Shown in pieces: positions 11,301 through 18,971 of a DNA stretch of 55,402 bases. This DNA comes from a virus. Position numbers and translations under genes: made by a program. Numbering within the stretch: the first letter of the stretch is position 1; every line of letters starts with the position of its first letter. The notes under the pieces were generated by a model. That model worked only from the letters and a program-made list of their open reading frames with translations, was not told the DNA's origin and did no database searches. Location of the stretch: IMG/VR virus record IMGVR_UViG_3300029448_000052, positions 1 through 55,402 of that record. The stretch is one strand, 5' to 3'.

Positions 11301-11488
11301 CAGATCCAAAACCGTTTGTGTATCCTCCTACGCCAACTATACCAAATAGAACTTCTGCCACTCCCCCCTCTGCACCTCCGCTAAATACGGCACAGGTTGG
11401 TATTGAAACATTGTTCCCTAATGACCCCACTTCTATAGCGATTGCTAAACGCAGAGGTGCTAGTCAGGGAGTGATGGGTATAACCTAA
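8345..11488 (+). CDS. Very large putative internal virion / ejection protein
   Basis: 1047 residues, ATG after AAGGATAGGGGCAAAT. It is mostly alpha-helical and Ala-rich. A hydrophobic Ala-rich part (~160-260) is followed by a long helical domain (~300-900). The C-terminus is Pro-rich (QTPPPVPDPVPDPKPF) and ends with RGASQGVMGIT. The length matches the biggest injected proteins of podoviruses. I looked for a lytic transglycosylase signature and did not find one. Last and largest of the four-gene ejection-type block, it ends directly on the start of the membrane protein at 11488. Confidence 0.45.
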   Translation: MATTIGAPTQQGLTDYQQGGVVNPADPRVNVPPGTTAPMGEVTATTDILPSRVTGKRDEGVAEDYTGLDLGYIGDFARGANDLILALPDAAINAVAEGLEAVGIVEPNTVDRRYLARIFNSSDFESQKVIIPYLLHYGTGEFGGQADQEGTVSKVVRGAGQAAIASLPIVGMQMRAAAAPTIASSTALQTPSSSTTTQRVVEGMIAPFRTSPGTAAAVETGLGAASGAGAVTEQELFGTSGMVGALAPILPAAAASALGKTPGINLAKKGFNWTKSFAKGKIDDTKVLTGKVKPGEGAEGEAALAKLGSEVQEAAATPQAQVNLQKAAEIEAKLSGYADEPITLSPAEATLDAPLLATQTRMEGTGDAAFTRANNQRKTNVLTAAQRFIDGDLTASPVDDAPMFVYNQAEGTYAATVGRINADSDELAANWSIVTDADTGVYPTLGSRAETGANIRKAIVDAEQAAKDDAAKLAAKLKINDADPVGDANTTAAAQTAVRDSLTSRAGEDAISYQGLPPLVRKFVEFKFKDNRMSFQDWKSFRDQVGSAIGKASAIGDKASIRPLAVLSDQLDNMAASYGKTNEKFDDFRIMYDANVVTPFQRSGVTRVTAKGQGSTKERPQYYVADEKVADAFLQDTNTAKQFMKLFADKPADMRAMKNVVLDKLRTTAFNQSKGIFEPDKVNKYINTNREVLTELGIVDDLLDTETMLREMVTRNAELEVRRRTINGNLLMGSVARATKNESPDQLFTEALRNPAKMRELRQVASQATDDLTEEEASQAFRAAITQKMLDRAKTALSDPTAFKQWMVRNEEVLDAAFDKSHVDNLYLMADAAERVLITGIGRGKGITDEDIVTRFTGALGTTPAGISNRFIAVQEGRLGSKAMVGYILSRAIRQQSGVRSDALFREAMFDPNIAKLLTTEGGESVPPLGISEPLKRRLNAFLFNIGVDYGDGITGEGAKETLILEPNITDQPILQTPPPVPDPVPDPKPFVYPPTPTIPNRTSATPPSAPPLNTAQVGIETLFPNDPTSIAIAKRRGASQGVMGIT

Positions 11489-12051
11489 TGGAACCCATAT
11501 CCACAGCTTTAGCTGGTATCGCATTATTTAAAAGTGCCGTTGATGGTATTAAAGGTGCTATCGGCACAGCAAAAGATGTGGGTGAGATAGCTGGTTTTAT
11601 CGACCACCTTTTTGAAGGTGAGAAACAAGTACAGCAAAAACGTAACCAAAAATCAACTCAAACAGTTGGTGATCAATTTGGTATAAAATCAGTAGCACAA
11701 GAAATCATAGATGCAAAATTAGCTAAAGAACAAATGCAAGAGATAGCAACTATGGTAGATATGCGCTTTGGTCATGGAACATGGCGCAGTATTGTAGATG
11801 AAAGGGCTAAACGTATACGTGAAGCTAAAGAAGCTGAAGCATTAGCTCGTAGAGAAGCAGCTAGAAAACACAAAGAGTTACAAGAAAACATAAAACAAGC
11901 GATGATGATAATATCAGTTATCCTTGTAATGGTGGGATTTTTTGTAATCATGATAATTTGGGTTGCAAAAGCATCCTTAAATGATCCACTCTTTATACCC
12001 CTCAGCCAACACTCTGCTACTAATATCAATTTTACTTCGCAAAGCCTTTAA
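11488..12051 (+). CDS. Membrane-anchored protein with coiled coil, end of late cluster
   Basis: 187 residues, start overlapping the previous stop. Residues ~85-135 are charged and helical (AKRIREAKEAEALARREAARKHKE), followed by one strong membrane segment (~139-160, MMIISVILVMVGFFVIMIIWV). Small phage proteins of this kind are common after the ejection genes. The last 25 codons overlap the 3' end of the convergent helicase gene, so the final residues may be poorly constrained. It could be a virion or inner-membrane protein; no holin-type architecture is evident. Confidence 0.55.
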   Translation: MEPISTALAGIALFKSAVDGIKGAIGTAKDVGEIAGFIDHLFEGEKQVQQKRNQKSTQTVGDQFGIKSVAQEIIDAKLAKEQMQEIATMVDMRFGHGTWRSIVDERAKRIREAKEAEALARREAARKHKELQENIKQAMMIISVILVMVGFFVIMIIWVAKASLNDPLFIPLSQHSATNINFTSQSL

Positions 12052-13422
12052 TACTTTTTCATCTACTGTTTTTTCTGTAACAATATCTACATAGGTTACT
12101 TTATTAGTTTGTCCTATACGGTGTGCTCTATCTTCACTTTGCAACCTAACTTCAAGATCGTATCCATTACTGTAATATATGACTGTTTTAGCCTCAGTAA
12201 GAGTTAGACCATACCCACCTGTTCTTGGTTGTCCCACAAAAAATCGTAGAGGGTTAGCAGGGTCTTGGAAGCGTTCTACAATAATCTGGCGTTCCTCTGC
12301 TGGGGTAGCACCGTAGAATAATTCTACGCTATCCTCACCATATTCTTTGGCAAGAGCTTTTTGTATTATCTGTAGATCATGTGTAAAGTTACCCCATATA
12401 ATAACTTTACCATCTGTTTCTTCAAGAACAGACATTAGTTCAGGTAACTTATTACTTGGAACTTCAACCATTCTGCCATCTTCAAATTTAGCAAACCCAG
12501 AGCATACTTGTTGTAATCTAAGTATTTGAGTTAGCACAGTAGGCGCAGATATAAGCCCACCATCATCCCCTTCTACAATAGCAAGAGCCATAGTTTTCAT
12601 TTGCTCGTACAGTTTCTTTTGCTCGGTAGTGAGCTCTACTGTTCTGCGAGTGTAGACTTTATCTGGTAGATCTAAACAATCTTCTTTACGTACTCTGTAA
12701 CTGAAGGTTTCTATCATACCATTTAATTCATCTAAATTTTGGTACCCAACAATTTGGTTGAAGCTGTGCGCTCCCATTGTACGACGCATCATTTTAGCGT
12801 ACCTGTTTTGGAATGTCCAAAAGCTGCCTTGCCCAAGGATATAATGCTCTAAAAACTCACACTGAGTGTATAAATCAAGAGGCGATTTAGTTACTGGCGA
12901 ACCTGTAAGTATCCTACGATACGGCGCATTTTTACCTATTCTTATCAAGTTTTTAGTGCGTTGGGCTGTCCTACTTTTTATAGTAGTGCTTTCATCTACT
13001 GCAAGCATAGCCCTATGCGTAAGTAGAAATTTATCTGCTGCTTCTAAACCACGTTTAGTGCTAAGAGCTTCTACATTCATAAGGAATATTTGTAAGTCTT
13101 CAGTAACTTGCCTGAGTGTATCTAACTCTTTTCTTTTCTTTTGAGTTTGCTCAGGTGACCATGTAACAATGTTCATGTTTATATGGTCAGGCATATGGGT
13201 TGGTAATTCTTTACGTTCCCAGTTTCTATATACACCTTTAGGTGCAATAATTAGAGCACTATCAAGTTCACCTTTATCGTACAACATAGCTATTGTATCG
13301 ATAAGAACTTTAGATTTGCCTGTACCCATATCCATAAACAGAGCGTAATACGGTTTATTCCATGATTTTATTAAAGCCTCGAGCTGATGCTCATAGGGCT
13401 TATGCTTAAACTTGTACCTCAT
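11977..13422 (-). CDS. SNF2-type (SF2) DNA helicase/translocase
   Basis: 481 residues on the minus strand, ATG (complement of 13420-13422) after AGAGGAAGTT. Walker A is DMGTGKSK (residues 31-38). The DExx box appears as AVDESTTIKS, motif III as LTGSPV, and motif VI as SEDRAHRIGQTNKV, the SNF2/Rad54-type signature. Such phage helicases act in replication, recombination or branch processing, with ATP hydrolysis driving movement on DNA. It is the only convincing minus-strand gene. It overlaps the convergent gene at 11488-12051 by 75 bases and shares a divergent promoter region with the replication operon. Identification as a helicase is firm; the exact role is open. Confidence 0.88.
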   Translation of the reverse strand: MRYKFKHKPYEHQLEALIKSWNKPYYALFMDMGTGKSKVLIDTIAMLYDKGELDSALIIAPKGVYRNWERKELPTHMPDHINMNIVTWSPEQTQKKRKELDTLRQVTEDLQIFLMNVEALSTKRGLEAADKFLLTHRAMLAVDESTTIKSRTAQRTKNLIRIGKNAPYRRILTGSPVTKSPLDLYTQCEFLEHYILGQGSFWTFQNRYAKMMRRTMGAHSFNQIVGYQNLDELNGMIETFSYRVRKEDCLDLPDKVYTRRTVELTTEQKKLYEQMKTMALAIVEGDDGGLISAPTVLTQILRLQQVCSGFAKFEDGRMVEVPSNKLPELMSVLEETDGKVIIWGNFTHDLQIIQKALAKEYGEDSVELFYGATPAEERQIIVERFQDPANPLRFFVGQPRTGGYGLTLTEAKTVIYYSNGYDLEVRLQSEDRAHRIGQTNKVTYVDIVTEKTVDEKVLKALRSKIDISSRVLAEGYKEWII

Positions 13423-13450
13423 AACTTCCTCTTTCTACTGGAATATTTTT

Positions 13451-13479
13451 ATTCTACTGTTTTTACATATAGGGTGCAA
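13451..13479 (-). promoter_or_regulatory. Minus-strand sigma70-like promoter for the SNF2 helicase
   Basis: Read on the minus strand: TTGCAC (13479-13474), 17 bases, TAGAAT (13456-13451). Both hexamers are close to the sigma70 consensus and the spacing is ideal. It lies 28 bases upstream of the helicase ATG. Confidence 0.5.
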
Positions 13480-13499
13480 GTTTCATTTTATCCACTTTA

Positions 13500-13652
13500 C
13501 TATATAGGATGGAAACGACAACGAGTGAAAATTTGTTTTTTAACATTTTCCGATATCACCAAAAAATATATATAACTTTCTCTGTCCGCGCGATAATTTT
13601 TGAAAACTTTTTTGTTTTGTTTCAATGCGTTTTACCCCCTATTATAAAAAGT
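13500..13652 (+). promoter_or_regulatory. Promoter module A (GTCCGCGCGAT type), first of two copies
   Basis: Ordered boxes: CTATATAGGA (13500-13509), AAATTTGTTTTTTA (13529-13542), GTCCGCGCGAT (13584-13594), AATGCGTTTT (13624-13633) and CCTATTAT (13638-13645) followed by AAAGT (13648-13652). TTGTTT (13617-13622), 17 bases and TATTAT (13640-13645) form a sigma70-like promoter. The GC-rich box is centred about 63 bases upstream of the expected start, where class I activators bind. The same boxes recur at 31502-31710 with matching spacings. It is followed by a tandem GCGGATATA repeat (13653-13670). Confidence 0.6.
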
Positions 13653-13692
13653 GCGGATATAGCGGATATATTTGTTTTTTACCAGAGCAAAC

Positions 13693-13721
13693 TTGACAGG
13701 CATATTTTGCCAATATATGTT
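13693..13721 (+). promoter_or_regulatory. Strong sigma70-like promoter for the replication operon
   Basis: TTGACA (13693-13698), 17 bases, TATGTT (13716-13721). A perfect -35 hexamer at ideal spacing, 46 bases upstream of the first gene of the plus-strand replication cluster. Together with module A it gives this operon two start points. Confidence 0.65.
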
Positions 13722-13766
13722 AAACCTTAATAATAATGCGTAACCATGTGGAGAAAGGCATGAACA

Positions 13767-14096
13767 ATGACAGTATATATAACACAGGAGATGCGGGGTC
13801 GTGATATTACGGATGCCACAAGTTTCGGAGATATCGAAATATTACTTCCCGCAGGAGAGCAAGCCAGCTACTCTACTCAACCTACTATTAGAAAACTGGG
13901 TAGAAAGCTCGGCAAGTTTACCGACGAAGATTACTTACTTCTTGCAGGAGATCCCGCAGCTATTGCTTTAGCTGCCGCTGTAGCTGCTAGAGCTAATGGC
14001 GGTAGGTTTAAGATGTTGAAGTGGGATAGGCAAGAGGGTAAATACTTCCCTCTCATAGCAGACCTTAACTTTCGTCCAGGAGATAACGATGGTTGA
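13767..14096 (+). CDS. Conserved phage protein, first gene of replication operon
   Basis: 109 residues; ATG preceded by AGAAAGGC 7 bases upstream. The sequence is an alpha/beta mix (DATSFGDIEILLPAGEQ, then a helical FTDEDYLLLAGDPAAIALAAAVAARANGG) with no motif I can assign. It overlaps the next gene by 8 bases. Being first behind two promoters, it is likely expressed early and strongly. A role near the ssDNA-binding protein is possible but not shown. Confidence 0.6.
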   Translation: MTVYITQEMRGRDITDATSFGDIEILLPAGEQASYSTQPTIRKLGRKLGKFTDEDYLLLAGDPAAIALAAAVAARANGGRFKMLKWDRQEGKYFPLIADLNFRPGDNDG

Positions 14097-14640
14097 TTTT
14101 GAAAGTGTGGCAGCTAAACTCAGCACAATTGATGAGTCTGGTTTAAGCCAAGTAAGTAAACTGGCTCAGTTACAATTACAACTTGAGCAGCGTGTTTACG
14201 ATTTAGAAGCTGATCTGAAGCAAGCAAAAATAGATTTAAAACAAGTAGCCGAAGACCAACTTCCAGCAGCAATGGCTGAGCATAACGTAACTGAGTTTAA
14301 ACTAGCTGATGGTTCTAGTATTAGCGTGGCTAAATTCTATAGTGCAAGCATCCCAAAAGATAGATCGGATGAGGCGTTTACTTGGTTAGTGCAAAACGAC
14401 CACGGTGATTTAATTAAAAACCAAGTCGCTACTAATTTTGTACGTGGTCAAGAAGAGCAAGCTGAAAAGTTTGCAAGTGAGTTGGCTGGCCGAGGTATGC
14501 CTGTCAACACAAAAAAGTGGGTGGAACCTATGACTCTTAAGGCTTGGGTTAGGGAAAAAACCGAAGATGGAACAAACATACCACATGATTTGTTTGGTGT
14601 GTTTGTTGGTGAAAAATCTAAAATCACAAGGAGTAAGTAA
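14089..14640 (+). CDS. Conserved protein upstream of SSB, N-terminal coiled coil
   Basis: 183 residues, ATG after AGGAGATAACG. Residues ~15-65 form a heptad-rich helix (LAQLQLQLEQRVYDLEADLK). Residues ~75-180 look globular (ADGSSISVAKFYSASIPKDRSDEAFTWL) and end in a basic tail. It is directly coupled to the SSB-like gene (TAATG), which suggests a helper role at replicating DNA. I do not recognise the family and see no catalytic motif. Confidence 0.6.
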   Translation: MVDFESVAAKLSTIDESGLSQVSKLAQLQLQLEQRVYDLEADLKQAKIDLKQVAEDQLPAAMAEHNVTEFKLADGSSISVAKFYSASIPKDRSDEAFTWLVQNDHGDLIKNQVATNFVRGQEEQAEKFASELAGRGMPVNTKKWVEPMTLKAWVREKTEDGTNIPHDLFGVFVGEKSKITRSK

Positions 14641-15461
14641 TGAGTGAAGGAAAACAAGAAATAGTGCGCGGTGCGTTGGCTGCTAAGAGTAGCACTGATC
14701 TAGCTGTGGCGGCACAGTTTGAAGAGTATAGCAGTGCAGGATTCAGTGAGGTTACTGCTGAAGATTTATCTATACCTTTTATCAGGGTATTGGCACAGCT
14801 AAGTCCACAGGTAAATAAGCGTGATGGTGCCTATGTAGAAGGTGCCGAGGCAGGAATGCTTTTTAATACCGTTTTAAACGAAGTTTACGACGGTGTAGAG
14901 GGTATCCAAGTAGTGCCGTGCCATTATAACCGTAGATTCGTCGAGTGGAAGCCACGTGAGCAGGGTGGGGGTTATGTACAATCGTATGAAACTACCGATC
15001 CGATTGTAAATACTACAACTAAAAATGATGTAGGGCAGGATGTATTACCAGATGGTAATTTACTGAGTAATACAGCGCAGTTTTTTGTTCTATTGATGCA
15101 TCCTGAGTTAGGAGCGCAACGTGCTTTAATAACTATGTCTTCCACACAGTTGAAGAAGGCTAGAAAGTGGATGACACAAGCACAATCTATGACTGGTCAG
15201 GGTAAAAACGGTGTGTACACTCTGCCACTAATGTCACAGGTTTATAAGGTAGGTACAGTTCAAGAGCAGAATGATAAAGGTACATGGTTCGGGTTTGATA
15301 TTACTCGGGTGCGTGGCCTTGACCTTGCAAGCGAGGACGATAAACAACTGTTCGCTACTGCTCTACAGTTTGCAGAATCTATTAAAGCTGGTGATGTGCA
15401 AGTAAAAGAAGACAAATCCGCTAACACAGAAAAAGACGGTGACGACGACATACCGTTTTAG
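14640..15461 (+). CDS. Single-stranded DNA-binding protein (SSB-like, DDDIPF tail)
   Basis: 273 residues, start coupled to the previous gene. The decisive feature is the acidic C-terminus ending DGDDDIPF, the same tail as bacterial SSB, which recruits replication and repair partners. The body is beta-rich and larger than bacterial SSB, as in several phage SSB families. Neighbours are primase, helicase and polymerase genes. The assignment depends mainly on the tail and context; the OB fold is not directly visible. Confidence 0.65.
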   Translation: MSEGKQEIVRGALAAKSSTDLAVAAQFEEYSSAGFSEVTAEDLSIPFIRVLAQLSPQVNKRDGAYVEGAEAGMLFNTVLNEVYDGVEGIQVVPCHYNRRFVEWKPREQGGGYVQSYETTDPIVNTTTKNDVGQDVLPDGNLLSNTAQFFVLLMHPELGAQRALITMSSTQLKKARKWMTQAQSMTGQGKNGVYTLPLMSQVYKVGTVQEQNDKGTWFGFDITRVRGLDLASEDDKQLFATALQFAESIKAGDVQVKEDKSANTEKDGDDDIPF

Positions 15462-15572
15462 TTCAACGAGGGGGGTTGATCGCCCTTTCGTTGCGAGAGA
15501 GTAGTTGGCAAAGTTCCAGAAGAAGAGGGTTCACCCCTTCTACTCTCTCACCCTATTTAGCAGGAGGATACG
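15462..15572 (+). promoter_or_regulatory. Structured leader between SSB and primase genes
   Basis: A perfect 10-base inverted repeat GAGAGAGTAG (15495-15504) / CTACTCTCTC (15540-15549) encloses a smaller imperfect hairpin. A further dyad (AACGA...TCGTT) lies just upstream. The primase ribosome site AGGAGGA (15561-15567) follows the stem. It has no T run, so an RNA processing or mRNA stability element is more likely than a terminator. Confidence 0.45.
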
Positions 15573-17096
15573 ATGTCACTTGCACAAAGATTTTATGATT
15601 TATTTAAAGGCAGCGATATTGCTCACGGCACATATGTCGTAAAGAGCAGTCGTAGCACTGATGGCAAAAAGCAGGGTCAGGCTACAGTTTTGCGTGAGCC
15701 AACTACTGTAGATATGTGGGAAGAACATTTAAAAGGTGGCACAGGATTAGGCATAATACCTATCCGCAGTGATAACCTTTGCCAGTGGGGTGCAATAGAT
15801 ATAGACCAATATGATGTTAGCCATAAAGATTTAGTAACAGTATTAAAAGATAATAAGATACCAGCCGTTGTTGGTAGGACTAAATCAGGTGGAGCGCATA
15901 TCTGGGTATTTTTAACTGAGCCAATTGAAGCTGAAGATGTACAAAGGCGTATGACAGAATTAAGTGCGGCTCTTGGTTATTCGGGTAGTGAAATATTCCC
16001 CAAACAAACGACCATATTAAAAGACCGTGGTGATACAGGTAACTTCTTAAATATGCCTTATCATGGTGGTGATAATTCCACACGTTATGCTTTTAATAAT
16101 GAAGGTGAGGCATTGGGTGCAGAACAATTTTTAGATTACGCACAATCATTTATTCTTACACCAAATAAATTCTTAAAACTTGTTATGAGTTTTGGAACTA
16201 AAGATGGTGTGCTAGAAGAAGGTCCCCCATGTTTGCAGCACCTATGTAGTAAAGGATTTGGCGAAGGCTCACGTAACAATGCTTTATTTAATCTTGGTGT
16301 GTATGCACGAATGTTTGATGAAGAAAATTGGGAAGTGTTAGTTCAGCGATACAATATGGATTACTTACACCCACCCCTCAGTCATAATGAGGTAGGTGTG
16401 GTTATTCGCCAGCTTAAAAAGAAAGATTACTTTTATAAATGCGACGATCAGCCAATAAAGCCCTTCTGCGATAAAGAAATATGTAAGGGCAGGAAGTATG
16501 GTGTTGGTCCAACAGGTATAGGCAATGATATGTCTAGCCTTACAAAAATTGATGGTGACCCACCTATATGGATATTAGATGTAGATGGTGAACGGTTAGA
16601 GCTTTCCACTAATGGGTTAACTAGCCAAGCACAGTTTCAAAAAGAATGTGTTTCACAAATAAATAAATTCCCTGTAGTTGTAAACCAGAGGGCATGGCAG
16701 ACAAGAATACAACTGTTATTGGATAATTTAACTATTATAGAAGTGCCGCCCGATGCCACAATAAAGGGTGAGTTTGAAGATTTACTTCATGCCTTTTGCT
16801 GTGAGAGAGCTAAAGGTGAAGACCGTGAAGATATATTACAAGGTGTTGCTGTTTGGGTAGAGGGCAGGGTGTTTTTCCAAGTAAAAGATATTAAAAAGCA
16901 CTTGTCTGTAAATGATTTTACACATTACAGTTCTAATAAGATCACACTGCGATTACAGAATATAGAAGCAGAAAAGATGTTCTGGCGTGTGAGAAATAAA
17001 GGTGTACATGTTTGGTCGTTACCCCAAGAGTTTTTTCAAGGGGAGGATGTTGATATTCCACTGCCAGACTTACCAGTAGCAGATGGGATTATATAG
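15573..17096 (+). CDS. DNA primase, archaeo-eukaryotic type (TOTE-like AEP)
   Basis: 507 residues with a strong ribosome site (CAGGAGGATACG). The N-terminal ~200 residues carry the AEP catalytic pattern: GAIDID (D76, D78) as the metal-binding acidic pair, then KSGGAHIWVF (S105-H109) and SEIFPKQ. The opening FYDLFKGSDIAHG...GTGLGIIPIRSDN is typical of the TOTE-conflict-system AEP group. A Cys/His-rich middle (CLQHLC, residues ~217-222, then YKCDDQP...CDKEICKGRKYG, ~289-310) resembles a primase C-terminal metal-binding region. It would make primers on the template exposed by the helicases nearby. Its stop codon overlaps the next start. Confidence 0.8.
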   Translation: MSLAQRFYDLFKGSDIAHGTYVVKSSRSTDGKKQGQATVLREPTTVDMWEEHLKGGTGLGIIPIRSDNLCQWGAIDIDQYDVSHKDLVTVLKDNKIPAVVGRTKSGGAHIWVFLTEPIEAEDVQRRMTELSAALGYSGSEIFPKQTTILKDRGDTGNFLNMPYHGGDNSTRYAFNNEGEALGAEQFLDYAQSFILTPNKFLKLVMSFGTKDGVLEEGPPCLQHLCSKGFGEGSRNNALFNLGVYARMFDEENWEVLVQRYNMDYLHPPLSHNEVGVVIRQLKKKDYFYKCDDQPIKPFCDKEICKGRKYGVGPTGIGNDMSSLTKIDGDPPIWILDVDGERLELSTNGLTSQAQFQKECVSQINKFPVVVNQRAWQTRIQLLLDNLTIIEVPPDATIKGEFEDLLHAFCCERAKGEDREDILQGVAVWVEGRVFFQVKDIKKHLSVNDFTHYSSNKITLRLQNIEAEKMFWRVRNKGVHVWSLPQEFFQGEDVDIPLPDLPVADGII

Positions 17097-18613
17097 TGCA
17101 TATTGTACTCGGACCTCCAGGAACAGGTAAGACAACTAAGCTCTTGGATTTAGTTGAACAATACATGCAATCGGGAGTACCGCCAGACCGTATTGGTTAT
17201 TTTGCTTTTACTCGTAGGGCAGCAATAGAAGCTATAGATCGCGCTTGTATTAAGTTCAATTTAACAAAAAAAGAGTTACCGTACTTTCGCACCCTACATA
17301 GTTTAGCTTTTTTCATGTCAGGTATGAAACACTCACAAGTTATGACTGGTGAGAAATACCAAGAAGTTGCTGAATGGTTAAAAATAGGTAAGTTTTTTGG
17401 TGGAGGGGTAGTTGACCAAGGACCATACAAAGATTTCGGGTATGGTGATAAATTCCTTGAAATAATTAACGTATCTCGTATTTTGCGTCAACCATTACGC
17501 CAAGTTTATAATGAAAGTATTGTCCCCTTAAAAACAGATTGGGCAAGAGTAGAATATGTTAGCCGAGGATTGCAGCATTGGAAAAAAGCATACGGCTTAC
17601 AAGATTATGCGGGAATGTTAGAAACTTTTGTAGACCAAGAATTATGCCCACGATTAGAAGTAGTTTTTATTGATGAAGCACAAGATTTATCCCCCCTTCA
17701 GTGGGAGATGGTAAGATTACTAGAGCGAAATAGCCAGATGTGCTATGTCGCTGGAGATGACGACCAAGCCATTTTTCGTTATGCTGGAGCAGACGTAGAT
17801 CATTTTGTAGGACTCCAAGGAGAAGTCACCCTCTTGAATAAGTCCTATCGTATTCCCTCCTTGCACCATGCACTTAGTCACAAAGTTATAAAGCGCATCG
17901 TAGGAAGGCGGGACAAAATCTTTGAACCCAAAGAAGGTGATGGTGGTATGTTCTGGCATAGGCACTCCGAAGAAGTGGATTTAAGTTCGGGTGATTGGCT
18001 GTTACTTAGTCGCACTACTCGTGGCGCACAGCAAATAGAGGAAGAAGTACGCCGAAGAGGACACCTCTATATTTACAATGGTTCAACAAGTATAGATAGT
18101 AAAGTGTTAGAGGCAGTACGCTATTGGGAACATTTACGCGAAGGTAATCGTTTAAATGCAGAACAGGTCAAACTTGTTTACAAACACATGCTTTTGAATA
18201 CTCAGGTGGCTTATGGTTATAAGACTATGCCTGATGGTGATGATTCTAGTTTTTATAGCCTTGAAGAATTACAAAGGGATCATGGTTTAATGCACAGTCA
18301 GCCTTGGGATGTGGGGCTAGGTAAAATAAATGAACGTGATCGCACATATATAAAAGCCTGTTTACGTAAAGGTGAAAGCCTAACTGATACGCCACGTTTA
18401 CGAATATCTACTATTCACTCCTCCAAAGGAGCTCAAGCTACGAATGTTATGCTGTTGACTGATACTATGCGTAGACCCTACAGTATGTGGAGGAAAATAA
18501 ATAACCACGTAGAAGATGAAGCTAGGGTATTTTATGTAGGTTTAACAAGAGCTACAGATAACCTACATTTGATTCACCCGATGTTTAGTCAAGGATACGC
18601 TCTTCCCAGCTGA
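17096..18613 (+). CDS. UvrD/Rep-type SF1 DNA helicase
   Basis: 505 residues, GTG start sharing bases with the primase stop. Walker A is GPPGTGKTT (residues 6-14). GYFAFTRRAA is motif Ia, FIDEAQD (~195) is the DExx box, AGDDDQAIFRYAGAD is motif III, and ISTIHSSKGAQ with FYVGLTRATDNLHL are motifs V-VI of the UvrD/PcrA/Dda group. It is expected to move 3'-5' on ssDNA, unwinding at replication or recombination sites. Translational coupling with the primase suggests a primase-helicase partnership. It is shorter than cellular UvrD (~720), as usual for phage versions. Confidence 0.88.
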   Translation: MHIVLGPPGTGKTTKLLDLVEQYMQSGVPPDRIGYFAFTRRAAIEAIDRACIKFNLTKKELPYFRTLHSLAFFMSGMKHSQVMTGEKYQEVAEWLKIGKFFGGGVVDQGPYKDFGYGDKFLEIINVSRILRQPLRQVYNESIVPLKTDWARVEYVSRGLQHWKKAYGLQDYAGMLETFVDQELCPRLEVVFIDEAQDLSPLQWEMVRLLERNSQMCYVAGDDDQAIFRYAGADVDHFVGLQGEVTLLNKSYRIPSLHHALSHKVIKRIVGRRDKIFEPKEGDGGMFWHRHSEEVDLSSGDWLLLSRTTRGAQQIEEEVRRRGHLYIYNGSTSIDSKVLEAVRYWEHLREGNRLNAEQVKLVYKHMLLNTQVAYGYKTMPDGDDSSFYSLEELQRDHGLMHSQPWDVGLGKINERDRTYIKACLRKGESLTDTPRLRISTIHSSKGAQATNVMLLTDTMRRPYSMWRKINNHVEDEARVFYVGLTRATDNLHLIHPMFSQGYALPS

Positions 18614-18614
18614 A

Positions 18615-18636
18615 AACAAAAGAGTTATCATTTGTT
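18615..18636 (+). promoter_or_regulatory. AAAGAGTTATCATT box with flanking dyad, weak promoter member
   Basis: AAAGAGTTATCATT (18619-18632) is identical over all 14 bases to the box at 32829-32842, and sits inside the dyad AACAAA (18615-18620) / TTTGTT (18631-18636). The hexamer 34 bases after the box start is TTAGGT, a poor -10, unlike the other members. An AGAAAGGAG ribosome site follows at 18673. Confidence 0.4.
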
Positions 18637-18686
18637 ATGGCTTAGTGCATTGTTAGGTTGCTGGTAACAAACAGAAAGGAGCTGCC

Positions 18687-18947
18687 ATGCAAGTGAAGTA
18701 TTTTAATAAAGCGTCTCTACTTGATGCAAACAATGAAGCTATAATATCTGAGCGCAACCGTTCTTTGCGTAACGAAAGCATTGTTGATACTGAAGATGAC
18801 ACTTTATTCCCCATCGTTTTTAGTATGCCACATAACGATGTGGAAATGCGGGTTCAACTTATGCTTGACCCAACAACAAGGGTTTGGTTAGATATGCCTT
18901 TTAAGGCATATGAAGCCTTACCTTCAATAGAATATCCAACACAATAA
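18687..18947 (+). CDS. Small hypothetical protein
   Basis: 86 residues, ATG behind AGAAAGGAGCTGCC. An Asn/Glu/Arg-rich first half (LDANNEAIISERNRSLRNES) is followed by a beta-type half (FPIVFSMPHNDVEMRVQLML). No family recognised. It sits between the helicase and the DUF932 gene, behind an AAAGA-type box, and uses the start-associated ribosome site shared by many accessory genes here. Confidence 0.55.
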   Translation: MQVKYFNKASLLDANNEAIISERNRSLRNESIVDTEDDTLFPIVFSMPHNDVEMRVQLMLDPTTRVWLDMPFKAYEALPSIEYPTQ

Positions 18948-18971
18948 TACTCTAGAAAGGAGTAATTTATA

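Noticed and set aside
13423-13766. Replication origin in the divergent region
   Set aside because: AT-rich with repeats, but the features are explained by three promoters and module A; no initiator gene or clear iterons.
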